NCBI GenBank assembly: GCA_963514095.1
Contig: OY741284.1
Coordinates: forward strand, 6,082,501 to 6,146,500
Source: Eutrigla gurnardus
Lineage: Eukaryota; Chordata; Actinopteri; Perciformes; Triglidae
Length of the DNA: 64,000 nucleotides
Reading direction: 5' to 3'
The notes beneath the pieces are model-generated. The model ran no database searches and was not told the DNA's origin. It worked only from the letters and a program-made list of their open reading frames with translations. This document shows positions 63,171-64,000 of this stretch, piece after piece. The position numbers were made by a program, and so were the translations under genes. Each line of letters begins with the position of its first letter. Within the stretch, counting starts at the first letter, position 1.

Positions 63171-64000
63171 AGGCAGCTCAATGCTTGCAGACAGCTGTGG
63201 CGCGACGCAACTTAAGGAGGGTCTGTCAGTGTCATCAGTTAAGGGGAGGGGCCTGGTCCTAATTGAATATAATGTGGACCAGGAGAGACGCAGAAGGGCT
63301 GTACGATTTCTCTCAATGACCTTGCCCCCTCCAAAAAAAGGTATTTAAAATATAGATATTTCTTTTAAATATATAGGCCTAATAAAAGATGCGCATGGAA
63401 ACAGACAGCCATTAAAAAAAGACAATTTCAACACCCACTCTTCATAAAAGCATCAGAGCCAATACATTTAAATAAACGTATTAAAAGATCTGTTTTTAAT
63501 ATATCCGACTGAGGTCTGCATCAGTGTGTGTGTGTGTATGAGAGAGAGAGAAAGAGGGAAAGAGAGGCTGCAGCAGAGCCTGTTGCTCTGGGCCAATGGC
63601 AGGTTGCGGGACGTTCACGCTCTTAAAATTGTGACAGTGCGTCCTCTCGCGGTGACAGCCACATTATTCTAATGGCACATCCGAATTGAGCCGATCTCTC
63701 CTCACCGTGAAGCAGGCGCGCGGACCAGGACGCCCGGGAGACTGAGTTTATGACCTAAAAAAATAATTGAAAAAATCCTAAAGTGGGGTTTCATCGTCTG
63801 TCAGTTAACCCACCAATAACCTATACCTCAAACAGACAGGCGACAATGGCTCGTGTCATTATTTATTCAAAAACAGTGCATTAAATGTAACATGATATGC
63901 GCGCGCAGGGAGTGATTTACCCCGCCTCGCGTTTCATCTCTTTTTTTTCCTCTTCCAAGTTGAACAGATAAGCGACTATAATTTAAAGAGCAACTAAATC
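63171..64000 (-). promoter_or_regulatory. gata3 5' flank and putative promoter
   Basis: This is the sequence upstream of the proposed first exon. A CCAAT motif occurs in GGGCCAATGGCAGG (about 63591), followed by a non-repetitive GC-richer patch (63,590-63,730) that could be a conserved promoter or enhancer element. A short (TG)n and (GA)n run lies at 63,523-63,570. No second gene enters the window at this edge. Confidence 0.4.

Overview
The window looks like teleost fish nuclear DNA, probably percomorph. The evidence is dense (CA)n/(TG)n microsatellites, short interspersed repeats of kinds common in spiny-rayed fishes, 5'-truncated LINE ends, and one vertebrate gene with GT-AG introns. Species cannot be fixed from the sequence alone.

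One protein-coding gene can be supported: gata3 on the minus strand. Its five coding exons lie at 62407-62176, 61254-60721, 58569-58424, 56307-56182 and 54035-53745. They splice in frame to a 442-residue protein with both GATA zinc fingers, close in length to mammalian GATA3. A non-coding first exon is proposed near 63.17-62.96 kb, the second exon starts at about 62,585 in 5'UTR, and the 3'UTR probably runs to about 52.58 kb. The last kilobase (63.2-64 kb) is 5' flank/promoter.

All of 1-52.5 kb, downstream of gata3, lacks any convincing protein-coding gene. Long open frames there are low-complexity translations, such as Cys-Val or His-Thr from (TG)n/(CA)n and poly-Glu from (TTC)n, or antisense shadows. 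This fits the gene desert that flanks GATA3 in other vertebrates. Non-repetitive islands with homeodomain-type and GATA-type motifs are candidate enhancers, but this is judged by eye, without alignment.

The desert holds many transposon relics. They include: a foldback MITE at 9832-10175; an element with 13-bp inverted ends flanked by TTAA at 31638-32045; a MITE at 47964-48212; a second foldback family at 19.0-19.5 kb with a diverged copy at 33.2-33.6 kb; a dispersed family ('family A') with five copies; and LINE 3' ends at 12.4, 30.5 and 34 kb. The 12.4-kb LINE sits inside a family A copy with a 5-bp target duplication. Minisatellites of 41 bp (18.6 kb) and 17 bp (35.1 kb) and an irregular CACGATACGAT-type array (42.8 kb) are also present.

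No tRNA, rRNA, CRISPR array or prokaryotic-type system was seen. The most unusual structural feature is in gata3 intron 2. Four microsatellites are ordered AAT, AC, GT, ATT, a nested complementary arrangement that could fold the pre-mRNA next to the N-finger exon.
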